From: Annulohypoxylon bovei var. microspora | Lineage: Eukaryota; Ascomycota; Sordariomycetes; Xylariales; Hypoxylaceae | DNA: 64,000 bases | Reading direction: 5' to 3' | NCBI GenBank assembly: GCA_022836615.1 | Contig: MU405308.1 | Location: 62,001 to 126,000, forward strand | Shown here: positions 1 through 10,747 of the stretch, in pieces | Layout: every line of letters begins with the position of its first letter | Numbering within the stretch: the first letter of the stretch is position 1 | Notes under the pieces: model-generated | The model's database searches: none | Seen by the model: the letters and a program-made list of their open reading frames with translations, nothing else | What the model was told of the DNA's origin: nothing | Program-made: the position numbers and the translations under genes

Positions 1-1559
1 TATCTTTCTTCGTCGGAATCTTCCTCGTCAGGGTTCTGTCTTCCGTATCCGATAGTTCCCAGGTCCCGCCTGACATGCTCGAGATGATTTTCGGACCTCT
101 AAGCCGGAAGCGTCGCCAGCCACATCCACATACTCTGTCCCGGCCGAGCGACAGTCGCGCACTACGATTCCTTCAAGATGGCACCTTTCAGATCACCGTA
201 TTCTCGGATCTCCATTTTGCCGAGGGTAAGTTGACCATCTCAAGGTCGAATAATGCGGCTTCTAATATAAAAACGTCGCCCCAGACGAAGACAGCGTGAG
301 TGGCCCGATGCAGGACGCGAGGACCGCGGAGGTTGTGAGGAATGTGCTCGAATGCGAGAGCTCGCAGCTAGTCGTGCTCAACGGAGATCTCATATCGGGC
401 TACGGCACGAAGGCCGACAACGCGACGCTCTACCTGGACCAGGTTGTCGCGCCGATCGTCGACCTGGGCCTGACGTGGGCGACGACGTACGGGAATCACG
501 ATAACCAATATTATTCGAGGTCTGCAGATCTTCTGAGACGAGAGCAGGAATACGAAAACAGCCTGACCAGGAATATGCTACCTGACAACTCTCAGGCGGG
601 GGTCTCCAATTACTTCCTGCAGGTATACTCGGCCTCCGGGGATCAAGACGTGCCGGAAGTTATCCTGTGGTTTTTCGACAGCAGGGGAGGAGGCGAGCCG
701 CACGACTGGGTCGACGATTCGGCAAGCTTCGCCTTCGCTTCCCCGCCCGACCGAACCTGCTAACGCCGATTAGGTTGTCGACTGGTTTAAGGAAACCAGC
801 GCGAATCTCGCCCAGCAGTACGAGAAGACCATCCCGTCGCTCGCCTTTTTTCACATACCTATCACCGCCGCGTACGAGTTCCAGAAATCTCCAGGTATCG
901 ATCCCAGCAGGGAGCCGGGCGTCGACGGGGAGGAGGTCACGTGGCAAGGCGGAATGTATGACAGGAAGATCGGCCACGACGTGTCGTTCATGAGCGCGCT
1001 GTCGAGCACGGACGGGCTGCTGGCAACCTTCAGCGGCCACGATCACGACAACGACTGGTAGGAGCAGTATCTGCCAGTCCCGAGAAGGTCCGGCTGCTAA
1101 TATTCATCTCCGCAGGTGCTACAAGTGGAAACCTACCACCGCCGACCAAGCCTCGGCCGGAGACGGGGTCAACGTGTGCTACGGTCGTCATACGGGATAC
1201 GGAGGCTACGGACACCTGGATCGCGGCGGAAGACAAATCTTGCTAAGGCAAGAAACCCTAGCAGAGGAGGTAATTACGTGGATTCGGCTGGAAGACGGAC
1301 TGGTTCCCGAGAACGTGACGCTGAACGCGACCTACGGCCAGGACGAGTACCATCCCCTTCGGCAGCACATCGAGCTCAAGAGAGGCGAGCTCGAGGGTGC
1401 GGGTAACAGCCTTCAGGTTGTCCCGGGATTGTATTCGGCGACACTTTTCCTATTTTTAATTATGTATTTTCCTCTCAGGTTACGGGGCTGACCGACGCGC
1501 GGGGCATCCGCAGCCTCCATACCGAAGCCCGGCAGTCTGTGTCTGTTACGGAGCTATAG
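1..1559 (+). CDS. Dcr2-like calcineurin-type metallophosphoesterase, 5' end outside window
   Basis: Probable metal-dependent phosphoesterase of the fungal Dcr2/purple-acid-phosphatase-like group. Exons read as <3-225, 285-721, 774-1057, 1116-1416 and 1479-1559. Metal-site motifs appear in order: SDLHF just before the first intron, NGDLISG, TYGNHDNQ, FFHIPI and SGHDHDND. The first ATG in view is at 75, but the frame stays open to the window edge and upstream codons read as a hydrophobic stretch (FFVGIFLVRVLSVSD) like a signal peptide or anchor, so the gene probably starts outside the window. Intron 2 (722-773) uses a GC donor (GCAAGC), which keeps DWVDDS joined to VVDWF as I recall in the family; a GT donor at 710 would drop four residues. 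The last junction (1416/1479) was chosen by phase and is less certain. Substrate is unknown; a secreted or vacuolar location is inference. Confidence 0.85.
722..773 (+). other. GC-AG intron in the metallophosphoesterase gene
   Basis: A 52-nt intron starting GCAAGC and ending TTAG, with CTAAC about 10 nt before the acceptor. Splicing is phase 0 and joins conserved-looking residues DDS and VVD. The only GT alternative, GTCGAC at 710, is a poor donor. Confidence 0.6.
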
Positions 1560-2231
1560 AGCCTGGCCTACTTTAGTCTTTAGTCAATACACGTTCGTTT
1601 GCCTGTCTGGGGCGGTTTGCCTGTCTGGAGCGGTTGCCTGTTGGGGGTTCGGTGATGCTAGCGATGATCGCAATGCTGTTTTGCAGCTGTCACATTTTAA
1701 CGAACATATTCCCGTCGTGACCGGTTTGACGAGGCCTTCCCATCCCGTGCTGTCGCCGATAAGATTCTGTAATATACCTAAAATTGCACCTGCGCGCCGT
1801 GGAGATGGATACAAACCACGACATTGCCTTGGGCTTTGGCGTAGCGTTCGAGTTTATATTTATCGTTGCCATTTTACCTATCGCAATAACAGAATCAAGA
1901 ATTCCCGTCGGACGTAGCGGACGAGCATCCGATCCGGACTCTCGTAGGTTTGACGGAGGGTACCTAGGTACCTAGGTAGGTACTTAACCCGATCCCGATG
2001 AGATCAAATCACCGCCCGTTCGACTTTCTTCAACTTTCTTCAACTTTTTACACCATTTTCAACTTTTTCAACTTTTACAACTTTTTTCAATTTCGTTATA
2101 ATACAGGAGAAGATCTCAACAATTTCTCGTCGACGTTAAAATCCTTAGGGCTATATCTGGTCTTACGACAACTCCGTACCTACCTAGGTCCTAGGTACCT
2201 ACCTGCCTACTTATCTAGGAAGATATACGCT
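1560..2231. other. Intergenic region with TAGGTAC repeats and T-rich leader
   Basis: No supported gene. It contains tandem TAGGTACCTAGGTAGG words near 1965-1985 and 2180-2200 and a CAACTTT/TTCAACTTT-rich stretch at about 2027-2095. The latter is translated by an open frame from ATG 1998 but looks like promoter or 5' leader of the next gene. Confidence 0.6.
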
Positions 2232-4802
2232 ATGGCTCTTGCAGATCGTATGAAGCAGTACGAAGCCATGTTCGAATTCACGCTGCCCACCTCGACCCCG
2301 GTCATCCTGCGCCTAGACGGCCACAACTTCTCGCGCTTCACGGCCCACCCGACTTTCCGTCGGCCCTTCGACCAACGTATCCACCAAGCCATGACAGCCA
2401 CGTGCGCCGACCTGCTCTTAAACTTCTTCCCCCGCGCCACCGTAGCCTACACGCAGTCCGACGAGATCACGGTGGTGTTCCCGCAAGGCGTCCAGCTCTT
2501 CGACGAGCGCGTGCAGAAGCTCGCGTCTCTGGCCGCGAGCTACTGCAGCGTGCGGTTCAACTCGCATCTCGCGGCGGCACTAGACCTGCCGCTCCTCGAA
2601 GCGTCCGGCGGGGACGGCGTGCTAGGCTCGGCACATTTCGACGCGCGATTCTTCACCGTCCCGACCGCCGAGGAGGCGCTAAACTGCCTGCTCTGGCGGT
2701 GCCGAGGGGACGCGGTCAAGAGCAGCGCGAGCGCGTTCGCGAGGACGCTGCTCGGCCAGGGGGAGGTGCACGGAAAGACGACCGCGGAGGTAGTCGAGAT
2801 GATGCGGAGAGAGAAGAACGTCGTCTACGAGGAGGCGGTACCTAAGTGGGCTATCGAGGGATGCCTGGTGAAGAGGGAGCTGTATCGCCACGAGGGCTCA
2901 GATCCCCGCACGGGCCGGCTGGAGCAGACGACGAGGACGAGGACGAGAGTCGAGGAGAGAGGAGTCAGGGAGTTCTCCGCGGAAAATCTCAAGCTGGTGA
3001 CCGAGAAATATTGGGACGACCTCGGCTCCCCTCAGCTTCCGAGGTCGATAACTCCCATCGCGGTCGACAAGAGCCCCATCTCCGCCGCGAACGCCACCAT
3101 CTTCGGGCCCAACGTCTACGTCTTCGACCCGAGCATGCCGGCAGCCGACATCCAGGCGAGAGCGACGGCCGTATTCAGGCAGATGGAGGCCAACGAGTTC
3201 GGCGCCGAGCGATACGCGCTCCTGTTCAAGCCGGGGACCTACGACGTGCTCTTCGACGTAGGCTTCTACACGCAGGTCGCGGGGCTAGGCCGGAGCCCGG
3301 ACGACGTGTCGATCGAGGGGGGCGCGAACGTGCCGGCGTACTGGATGCCGAACCGCAACGCCACGTGCAACTTCTGGCGGGCGTTCGAGAACTTCTCCAT
3401 CAACGCCTCGGCAGCCACCAACAACACGACGACGATAGCCGTATCGCAGGCGGCGCCGCTGCGCCGCATGCACATCCGAAGCTCGGGCGGCCTCTGGCTG
3501 TTCCAGGTGGACCCGAGCACGGGAGCCGGCGGCTGGGCCTCCGGGGGCTTCATGGCCGACTCGGCGGTCGACAACCAGGTGCTCCCCGGCTCGCAGCAGC
3601 AGTGGCTGTCGCGAAATAACAGATACGGCAGCTGGGCCAACGCCGTGTGGAACATGGTATTCGTCGGGGACCTCGACCCACCCAGCCAAGACAGCTTCCC
3701 GGCCTCTCCCTACACCACGGTGGAGCGGACCCCCGTCGTTCGCGAGAAGCCGTACCTCTACGTCGCCGGCGAAGGTCGGTACGAGGTATTCGTCCCCGCG
3801 CTGCAGACCAACACGCGAGGCCCGAGCTGGTCGGACGGCTCCCCGACGCCAGGCAGATCGCTCGCCATAGACGAATTCTACATAGCTCAGCCGCCTACCG
3901 CCACGGCGGCCAGCATCAACTCGGCGCTGGACTCCGGAAAGCACGTCCTCTTCACGCCGGGCGTCTACAAGCTCGACGACACGCTGCGCGTCTCGCGAGC
4001 CGACACCGTCGTCCTCGGCCTAGGGATGCCGTCGCTCACCCCCACGGGCGGCCGGGCGGTCCTGTCCGTGGCCGACGTGGACGGGGTCACCCTCGCCGGC
4101 CTCATAATCGACGCGAGCGAGGCCGGCTCGCCTTCGCTCGTCGAGGTCGGACCTCCTAACAGCTCGGCCGACCACGGATCGAACCCGACGTTCCTCTACG
4201 ACCTGACGGTGCGGACCGCCGGCCGTACCAAGAACGACGTCGGCATCACGATCAACAGCCGCGACGTGGTCGGCGACCAGCTGTGGCTGTGGCGCGCGGA
4301 CCACGGCGACGGCGCGGCCTGGGACGCCAACCCCACGAGGAACGGCGCGGTGGTCAACGGCGACGGCGTGACGATATACGGGCTGTTCAACGAGCACCAC
4401 CGCGAGCACCAGACGCTCTGGAACGGAAACGGCGGCCGCGTCTACTTCTACCAGTCCGAGATCCCCTACGACCCGCCCGACCAGGAGTCCTGGATGAGCG
4501 AGGGCGGGAGGACCAACGGCTTCGCCTCGTACAAGGTGGCGGACGGCGTGACGAGCCACGAGGCCTGGGGTCTGGGGATCTACTCGTACTTCCGCGACTC
4601 CCCCACGAAGCTGGAGAACGCCGTCGAGGTTCCCGAGGCGGACGGCGTCAGGCTGCACCACCTGACCACGGTATGGCTCACCGGCGTTCCCGGAAGCGAG
4701 ATCACGCACGTCGTAAACGGAACCGGCGGCCGCGTCTACGCGAACGAGCCCGAGTCGGCGATGCGGCAGACCTTGAACGACTATCCAGGCGGTAGCAGCT
4801 GA
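2232..4802 (+). CDS. Thg1-like guanylyltransferase fused to bacterial-type beta-helix protein
   Basis: One uninterrupted frame of 856 aa. Residues 1 to about 265 are a Thg1-family 3'-5' nucleotidyltransferase: RLDGHNFSRF with D29, then AYTQSDE with D77/E78, matching the metal-binding carboxylates of tRNA-His guanylyltransferases; the flavour is closer to bacterial/phage Thg1-like proteins than to the eukaryotic enzyme. After a linker of about 25 residues, residues 291-856 (from FGPNVYVFDPS) are a parallel beta-helix protein of the kind I recall from actinobacteria and some fungi, often annotated as a coagulation factor 5/8 or adenylyl-cyclase-like secreted protein; PGTYDV, SQQQWLSRN, NGNGGRVYFYQ and YKVADGVTSHEAWG are typical. 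No ATG lies between the halves that would keep the second intact, and no signal peptide is present. ATG 2232 is preferred over in-frame ATG 1998 because residues before it are low complexity. Whether one fused protein is made is unproven. Confidence 0.8.
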   Translation: MALADRMKQYEAMFEFTLPTSTPVILRLDGHNFSRFTAHPTFRRPFDQRIHQAMTATCADLLLNFFPRATVAYTQSDEITVVFPQGVQLFDERVQKLASLAASYCSVRFNSHLAAALDLPLLEASGGDGVLGSAHFDARFFTVPTAEEALNCLLWRCRGDAVKSSASAFARTLLGQGEVHGKTTAEVVEMMRREKNVVYEEAVPKWAIEGCLVKRELYRHEGSDPRTGRLEQTTRTRTRVEERGVREFSAENLKLVTEKYWDDLGSPQLPRSITPIAVDKSPISAANATIFGPNVYVFDPSMPAADIQARATAVFRQMEANEFGAERYALLFKPGTYDVLFDVGFYTQVAGLGRSPDDVSIEGGANVPAYWMPNRNATCNFWRAFENFSINASAATNNTTTIAVSQAAPLRRMHIRSSGGLWLFQVDPSTGAGGWASGGFMADSAVDNQVLPGSQQQWLSRNNRYGSWANAVWNMVFVGDLDPPSQDSFPASPYTTVERTPVVREKPYLYVAGEGRYEVFVPALQTNTRGPSWSDGSPTPGRSLAIDEFYIAQPPTATAASINSALDSGKHVLFTPGVYKLDDTLRVSRADTVVLGLGMPSLTPTGGRAVLSVADVDGVTLAGLIIDASEAGSPSLVEVGPPNSSADHGSNPTFLYDLTVRTAGRTKNDVGITINSRDVVGDQLWLWRADHGDGAAWDANPTRNGAVVNGDGVTIYGLFNEHHREHQTLWNGNGGRVYFYQSEIPYDPPDQESWMSEGGRTNGFASYKVADGVTSHEAWGLGIYSYFRDSPTKLENAVEVPEADGVRLHHLTTVWLTGVPGSEITHVVNGTGGRVYANEPESAMRQTLNDYPGGSS

Positions 4803-5209
4803 TCTGTCCGGCTCCTACGTAGGAGGTTGCGAGGAGGGGTCTGTCACACGGATAAGGTAGCTCGATCTGCTACGTACGTAGATCAAGCGCTTTCCTGTCA
4901 TAAGTCTAGCGCATCCGCGGTCTACGTAGCTACCTACATACACATATACACATACATATGTATGGCTGCTTTAATGGTCAGGCTGCGGCGCTGCTGGTAG
5001 CCGCGTCGGTCTTCCACTCCCGCCAACACGAGATGGATAAAACAGGAATACACGCCTCACAGCTCATCCTGGGGATATGTCGGGGTACCAGCGGCTGCAG
5101 CGGGTGATACCTCCATGTTTCTCAAAGGGCGTACGACATGAAGCACCCTTCTCCTCGCGCCCCTTTCGACCGGGAGGACGCAGCATACTTCCTGGATCAT
5201 ATGATCAGT

Positions 5210-5286
5210 GCAGAAGTGCAGAAGTGCAGAAGTGCAGAAGTGCAGAAGTGCAGAAGTGAGAAATGCAGAAATGCAGAAGTGCAGAA
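5210..5286. repeat. GCAGAAGT 8-nt tandem array
   Basis: About nine head-to-tail copies of GCAGAAGT with a few variant units (GAGAAAT) towards the end. Intergenic. Confidence 0.85.
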
Positions 5287-6974
5287 CCTGAGGGTGACGC
5301 CGAGGGCGATGCCTGAGAGCGATGCCTGAGGATAATGTTGTTCAATAGGAACACTCGGGTTGTTATCTCCGAGGGTCCTGGCGGCCGACCTAGGGCTGCT
5401 GCTGACATCCGACTCAACCTCAAACTCCCCGATACGTATCTTCTCAACGTGGGCAGATGTCCCCGCTGCCCCGGAGTTACCCACGGCGCGTGGGATGTCG
5501 CATCTGCACGCACGCACGCACGCACGCATGCTAGAGGCTCAACACCATTAGGCATAGTACATGTACTAGTGGCGGACATCGAATGTTGTAGATTATATGC
5601 GTCTCCCAGGTCGCCTCGAGTTTTTCTTTTTCTTTTTCTTTTTCGTCCGACATCGAACCTAGACGAAGACGAATATCTCTCGAGTCCTCGATCTGTGCTA
5701 CTAAGGAAATTCTTAGCTGCGTCACAATGTCACATACCTAGGTATCCAGGTAGGTAGCTACATGCATCTTAAGACCTTCGTAAGTACGTATTCGATATTA
5801 AGACATGCCTAGGTATATTACACCATCATACAAGAGGGGTGCGTCGACGGGATCTGTGCTATCCTGGATACCTACCAGCATGACCAAGCCCTGCAAGCCT
5901 TACGATGTATCCGCGTATGTATGCACAACGTCAACGACTTGCCATGGCCAAATGTTGATCCCCTAGGAACGAAATCCCATCCAAGTGACGTTTTTGTACG
6001 ACTGTAGTTATATACCACTATGTTAAACCGCGTATGCCATTCAATGTCGAATGCCGAATATCGAATATCCAATGTCGAATATCCAATGTCGAATATCCAA
6101 TGTCCAATGTCTAATGTCTAAAGTTGAACATTATGAAGAGTAAAAGGATCATGTCACGAGCGCGCGGGATATGCAGCGTTGGTTGTAATGATAGGCCGAT
6201 AGGTTACAATATGCATGGAGGGATCTCGACCGAAGATCACCGAATCACTAAAATCGCGAAATATTCGAAAAGGGAAAAAAGGTCGAGGGACGTTAGCGAT
6301 CATTGGCGATTGACAATTAGATTTGGGTACAAAAACTACAACTCCGAACATCGCTACTCCTAAATTCTCGAAGCGTTATCGGTATCCACCGACAGCTCCG
6401 GAAGTGGTACGATAGCAGGAACAGCATGCAGCAAAAGCTCCAGGACTCACATCCTTTACCCAGTATCCATTTACCCAGCGTCACCCAGTATGCCAGCACC
6501 ACCCAGTACCTAATCGCAGTTAGCAGTTCCAAGGTCATGTACCACTGGCGTCGATTCCACCATCGGCGCAAACGCTTCAACATCCTAGTCATTTTCCCTA
6601 GTCTTTTCCTAGCTTCTTCCCTGCCTAGGCACGACCTTGCTGTAATGGTGCTAGAACGCCTCTATCCCAGTCGTCTCATCCCACAATTTAAGTCGAGCCT
6701 GGGAACCTTTCTCATTCACAGTTTCGTCAATCGTCAATCGTCAATCTTTTGACCTTGACCCCTAAGAACCCAAGACCACAACTTCTTACTCCATTAATAA
6801 TAAAGTGGAAAGAAAGAGATATCATTATCTAAAAGTCTCTTTGTCCTCAACTCAACACCACCGAATGAGGCCCAATTGCTCGTTCCTCGCGTCTAGATAG
6901 TTTAGAATTGTATTATCCATACAGGACATATCTAGGTACCTACCTACCTACCTATATACCATCTACATACAGAT

Positions 6975-6981
6975 ACACAGA

Positions 6982-7025
<44 letters not shown>
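6975..7025. repeat. Compound (CA)n(GA)n microsatellite
   Basis: About ten CA units followed directly by about thirteen GA units, some 250 bp upstream of the Kgd4 start codon. Confidence 0.9.
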
Positions 7026-7029
<4 letters not shown>

Positions 7030-7277
7030 CGCACAAAAGAACGCACGCGCTGCTTACCACAACCACCGAACTATCGTGTTTTTCCCCCAACTGAAAGTCC
7101 GAGCTCTACTACCGCTACACATAATCACCCATCACCCCCGCCACTACTAATTTATATAACGCCGAGAAAAAGAAAAAGAAAATATATCCCTCTTCCATCC
7201 GCCTCAAACGTATATAGAGCATACAAACAACCCAAAAAAACAAAAAAAAAAACAACAACAACACATATTCAATCGCA

Positions 7278-7796
7278 ATGTACGCGACTCGAGTACTGCG
7301 CCAAGCGGCAGCTCATGCCGAGAGAACTCCGCTGATCCGATTCATCGGCAAGCGATCCATTCCTGGTACGTCCCCTCCTAACCTCTGCGACACTCCAACC
7401 TCGGCCCAGTCCCCTCTCGCCTCACACAACCATCCGACTCACATGGTCGGATGCTAACGATACCCGACAGAACACGTAGACCACAGCCCCCAACCGCACC
7501 CGGCCTCCCCCTCCGGCGCGCTCCCTGCCGGGTTCGGCAATGGCCAGAACGGCGGAAACTCGCACACCACATTCTCGTCGTACCGCGACCACGCCCAGCA
7601 GCACGGTCCCCTGCGCAAGACCATCGGCGCCGGCAACGGCATCGGCGCGCAGCCTGCCTCGCACCTAGGCTCCGTCGCACCCCCCAAGGGCGTATATTTC
7701 GACCGGAACGAGCTGCCCGAGCGCTTCCGCAGGGTCCCCCTCACCGCCGCCGAGATCGAGGCCGTCGAGACCGGCGGCGCGACCCTGTTCGGCTGA
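7278..7796 (+). CDS. KGD4: Kgd4/Ymr31 (MRPS36-type) alpha-ketoglutarate dehydrogenase adaptor subunit
   Basis: Exons 7278-7365 and 7471-7796 give 137 aa. The family was first called mitochondrial small-subunit ribosomal protein YMR-31/MRPS36 and is now known to tether the E3 subunit to the alpha-ketoglutarate dehydrogenase core in the mitochondrial matrix. Support: the short basic N-terminus with PLIRFIGKR, and a C-terminus with ELPERFRRVPLTAAEIEAV ending near GGATLFG, matching the conserved LPxRFRxxPxxxxExExxxxGG pattern. The intron has a GTACGT donor, GCTAAC branch site and CAG acceptor. Residues between the two conserved ends are Gly/Asn/His-rich linker. It converges with the pnk1 gene. 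Confidence 0.85.
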
Positions 7797-8755
7797 GTCG
7801 ACGCCGCCGGCATCCTAGATTTACCGATCACCTCATCGGGTGCGGTAAATGACGCGGAACACGCCACATTCGGCAGCGGCTTGAAAAGGGAACGACGGGC
7901 GGGCACGGGACGGATATATGATTTACTACTGATGCCGTGGTTAATGATTTTGGTTCCATCGGCGACGATGGGCAGTTTGAATAAGATATAAGATACGAAA
8001 GACGAACATCGAGTCTGCCGGCTAGATCACCGGTCGGGGAAGGGGGAAGAGGTAGAAGAGGAAGAGGAAGAGGAAGAGGAGGAAAACGCTTTGGTGATTC
8101 AACCACACCGAACACCCGCCGCCTCGACGGCGGCCCCCTATCTAATACTTGCGTGTGTAGCTTTAGCAAAGAAGGGAGAGGCTCAACTGCGATTCGTTCC
8201 TAGCATCGAGAGGCGCGTCTAAAAGACCTTGTTTTATGTATGGTCACCACAAAAAGGTTCAGCATGATTTTGGCGCTTTTGGGTTGATCATCCGGGGTAC
8301 GGAGGGGGACGAGAAGATCACGAAGATAGATGGCGGTTCGCGATCTGATACCCCTTAGTCGAGCGCGAGACGGAGATCCACCTGCATATTTCCCTATACA
8401 TTTTGTACGATGCTGCTATCTGATAAATAAAATCGATAAATTCCTTCCACGAATATCCGTCCGGGTGGAATCATGTGCTACTGTTACTATGTGGAACAGA
8501 GCCCCTCTAGTATATTGCTAGAGGGTAGGTAGGTACTCATAAATGTCACACTCGTATCATGGGTAGCGAGTAGCAACCTTGGTGCTTAGTTCAAGTAGGT
8601 AGGTACCTAAGCAATCGTCATTGTAGAGGTATCTATGTACGGCTCAACTGCTCAGTCCCTCAATCGCCACCGACAAATCGACAAACCTAAAAGCTAGCAG
8701 GGAAGACTTGAAACTATGCACTTAAGTAGGGCTCCAGGGCTGCGGTATTTTCATC
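7797..8755. other. Convergent intergenic region
   Basis: Lies between the 3' ends of KGD4 (+) and pnk1 (-). It holds a purine-rich GAAGAGG run (about 8040-8090), AT-rich stretches around 8400-8440 and TAGGTAGG words (8525-8610). No gene seen. Confidence 0.6.
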
Positions 8756-10747
8756 TCAGCACCAGTAGCGTCCCCAAATGGCGTATTCCTCTTTGGTCCC
8801 GTCGAACTTGAATTCCATCTCGATCACATCTTGGAAACCCTCTCTGACTTTCGGCTCCTTGAAGCGGGAGAAGTACCCGTTGAATGCGAGGGTGGGGAGT
8901 GCCGTGCGGGTTTCCGGGTTCATCTATACTAGCCGTAAGTCGCCGTCTGATTCAATCATAACGCTCATCCAGTCCTCAGAATCAAATCGTCTACGGGCGT
9001 ATATACGCCGACAAGTTGCATACTAGGTAGGTATAAGGTAGATGGTAGGTATAAGGTAGGTATAAGGTAGGTATATAGGTATATAGGTATAAACGAAGTC
9101 ATGGATCGTACATACCGACTTATTGAGGGCTCGAACAACGTCGTTGTGCTCGCAAAGTGCTTTGGGCACCTTGAACCAGACACAGCGGATAGGCACATCA
9201 TGCTTCCGCGCGAATTCAATCCACTCCTTCCTACCGTCCACATCGGGATTTGTGTTGTCTACAAGTTTTCAGTGGTTAGTTCACAGGACGCCTATATCGG
9301 CGGCAACGACGGAGAGTAGCTATAAAAATAATAAAATAAAACGAAATAAACATAATATAAAATAAATGAGAAAACCAGAAATAAATTGCTTACCGATAGC
9401 TACCGAGCTCCCTCCGCCGAAAAGTTCCGTCGCGGCCTTAAAACATTTAGTCCGACTCTTCAGCGTGTCCTGGTTCACGCGCTCGTAGCCCAGGGGTTTC
9501 AAGCGACGCCAGTAGAAGGTGCTCTTGCCGGCACCCGGCGGACCGCACAATAGGACGATATCCTGTCCGTTAGTCTTCTCGAACGCAACCTCGCCCAAAT
9601 CATCGCTACCGTCTCCCTCTGCACCCGTCTCGGGGTACGGGTAGGAAGCTAAGTCGAAGTCCCTCACGAACTCCCGAGGAGGTTCGCCGAGGAAGAATTC
9701 CTCGGGGGTCTTGTACGAGATGCCGACGTTGTGCGCGAAGTTACGGTCCGAGCAGCTGAAGTCCTTGGAGGTGGCCGGCGCGCCCGTCTCCGCATTCTTA
9801 AGCTGCGCGGTTCGACCTCCCGCGTCGCCTACGAACACGCTTCCCGAGAGGTCGATCTCGTCTTCGGGGATATCGTAATCGCGACAGAGCTCGGTCCACA
9901 TGCCGGTCCGAGGCTTGCGGAAGACGTCGCGTCCGGTGGCGGCGTAGACCGTGGTCGGGAGGTCGAGCTGCGCGAGCACGGCGCCGCACTTCTGCTTGAA
10001 GCTGGCGACCTTGGCCTTGCTGCCAGCTTTCGGGCCCTTGGATTTCGGATCCGGGCGCAGCGTCAGGCCGGCTTGGTTGCTGAGGATGATCACACGGTAG
10101 CTGCAAATATACGTGAGCGTCGCGGCTTCTGACGTAGTCCCTCGGTGCCTACTCTTCTTCCGCGTATAATCTTCGCAACCGAGACGGTACGCTCGAGTCC
10201 CACCACTTCCAGTCGCTAGGACCGTCTGCGAATTTCTTGCCGGACGCGGTGGCGATCAGGGTCGAGTCCTGGGTTCGGTTAGCCATCCATCTCCAGCGCC
10301 GCAGTTACTCGTCGTCGAGCGACAGGGCGGGAACGAAGCTTCGACTGGGAACAAAGCTTCGACTCATACATACCAGGTCGAACGCGGCTATCTTCCTCCT
10401 CTTCCTACGATCTAGATCCCCCGTCTTCTCCGGTTCGTAACGGGCTACGAGCAAAGTAGGAGGTGCGTCGTCGTCGTCGGGGGCGCGCTCGCTCCAGGCG
10501 GTCCGCTCTCTCGGCTTCTGAGAAGTCGGAGTGAAGAAACTAGCTACGGTACCCTCTGCTCGGATCGGTTAGCCAACGGCAAGCTGGTCAGCACGGAGAT
10601 CAGGTCGCGGTACGGGCGATGCACGGATGTTCAATAGGTCACACACGAACTTGATATGTTGCTCTGAGCCTTGCGCTTGAGAGGCGGGGGCGATATGGAT
10701 TTCTCTGCAGCTTTCCGCTTGGCGTCATTCGGAGACGGAGGTGCCAT
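8756..10747 (-). CDS. pnk1: Polynucleotide kinase 3'-phosphatase
   Basis: Bifunctional DNA end-processing enzyme of single-strand-break repair: it removes 3'-phosphate and adds 5'-phosphate. Exons on the minus strand: 10747-10651, 10555-10374, 10268-10153, 10100-9394, 9258-9116 and 8923-8756, all in phase, 470 aa. A basic N-terminus (KRK, LKRK) suggests nuclear import; VASFFTPTSQKPRER follows. The HAD phosphatase has FDLDST (D92, D94), the DWKWW segment, ILSNQAG, KPRTGMW and VFVGDAGGR. The kinase has a P-loop GPPGAGKST at about 318-326, then DNTNPD and NPETRTALP. There is no FHA domain, as in other fungal Pnk1. The last intron (8924-9115) is filled with TAGGTATAAGG repeats. The donor of the third exon (GTAGGC) is weak. 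Confidence 0.9.
9010..9092. repeat. TAGGTATAAGG repeats inside a pnk1 intron
   Basis: Imperfect tandem copies of TAGGTAGGTATAAGG-type units within the last pnk1 intron, the same words as the intergenic TAGGTA family. Confidence 0.8.

Larger units (their letters stand above)
4803..7277. other. Intergenic region rich in simple repeats
   Basis: No gene could be supported; open frames are short, overlapping and unlike known families. Contents: a GCAGAAGT array (5210-5286), ACGC repeats (about 5508-5530), TTTTTC repeats (5620-5645), AATGTCGAATATCC-type repeats (about 6045-6120), CA/GA dinucleotides (6975-7025) and TAGGTACC words. The A-rich stretch at 7150-7270 is probably the 5' region of the next gene. 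Confidence 0.6.

Noticed and set aside
710..773. GT-AG version of metallophosphoesterase intron 2
   Set aside because: Donor GTCGAC is poor and it removes the VDDS residues expected before VVDWF; the GC-AG version was preferred.
1998..2231. 78-residue N-terminal extension of the Thg1 fusion
   Set aside because: Residues are Phe/Asn/Tyr-rich low complexity from a T-rich leader and TAGGTACC repeats; Thg1 homology begins right at ATG 2232.
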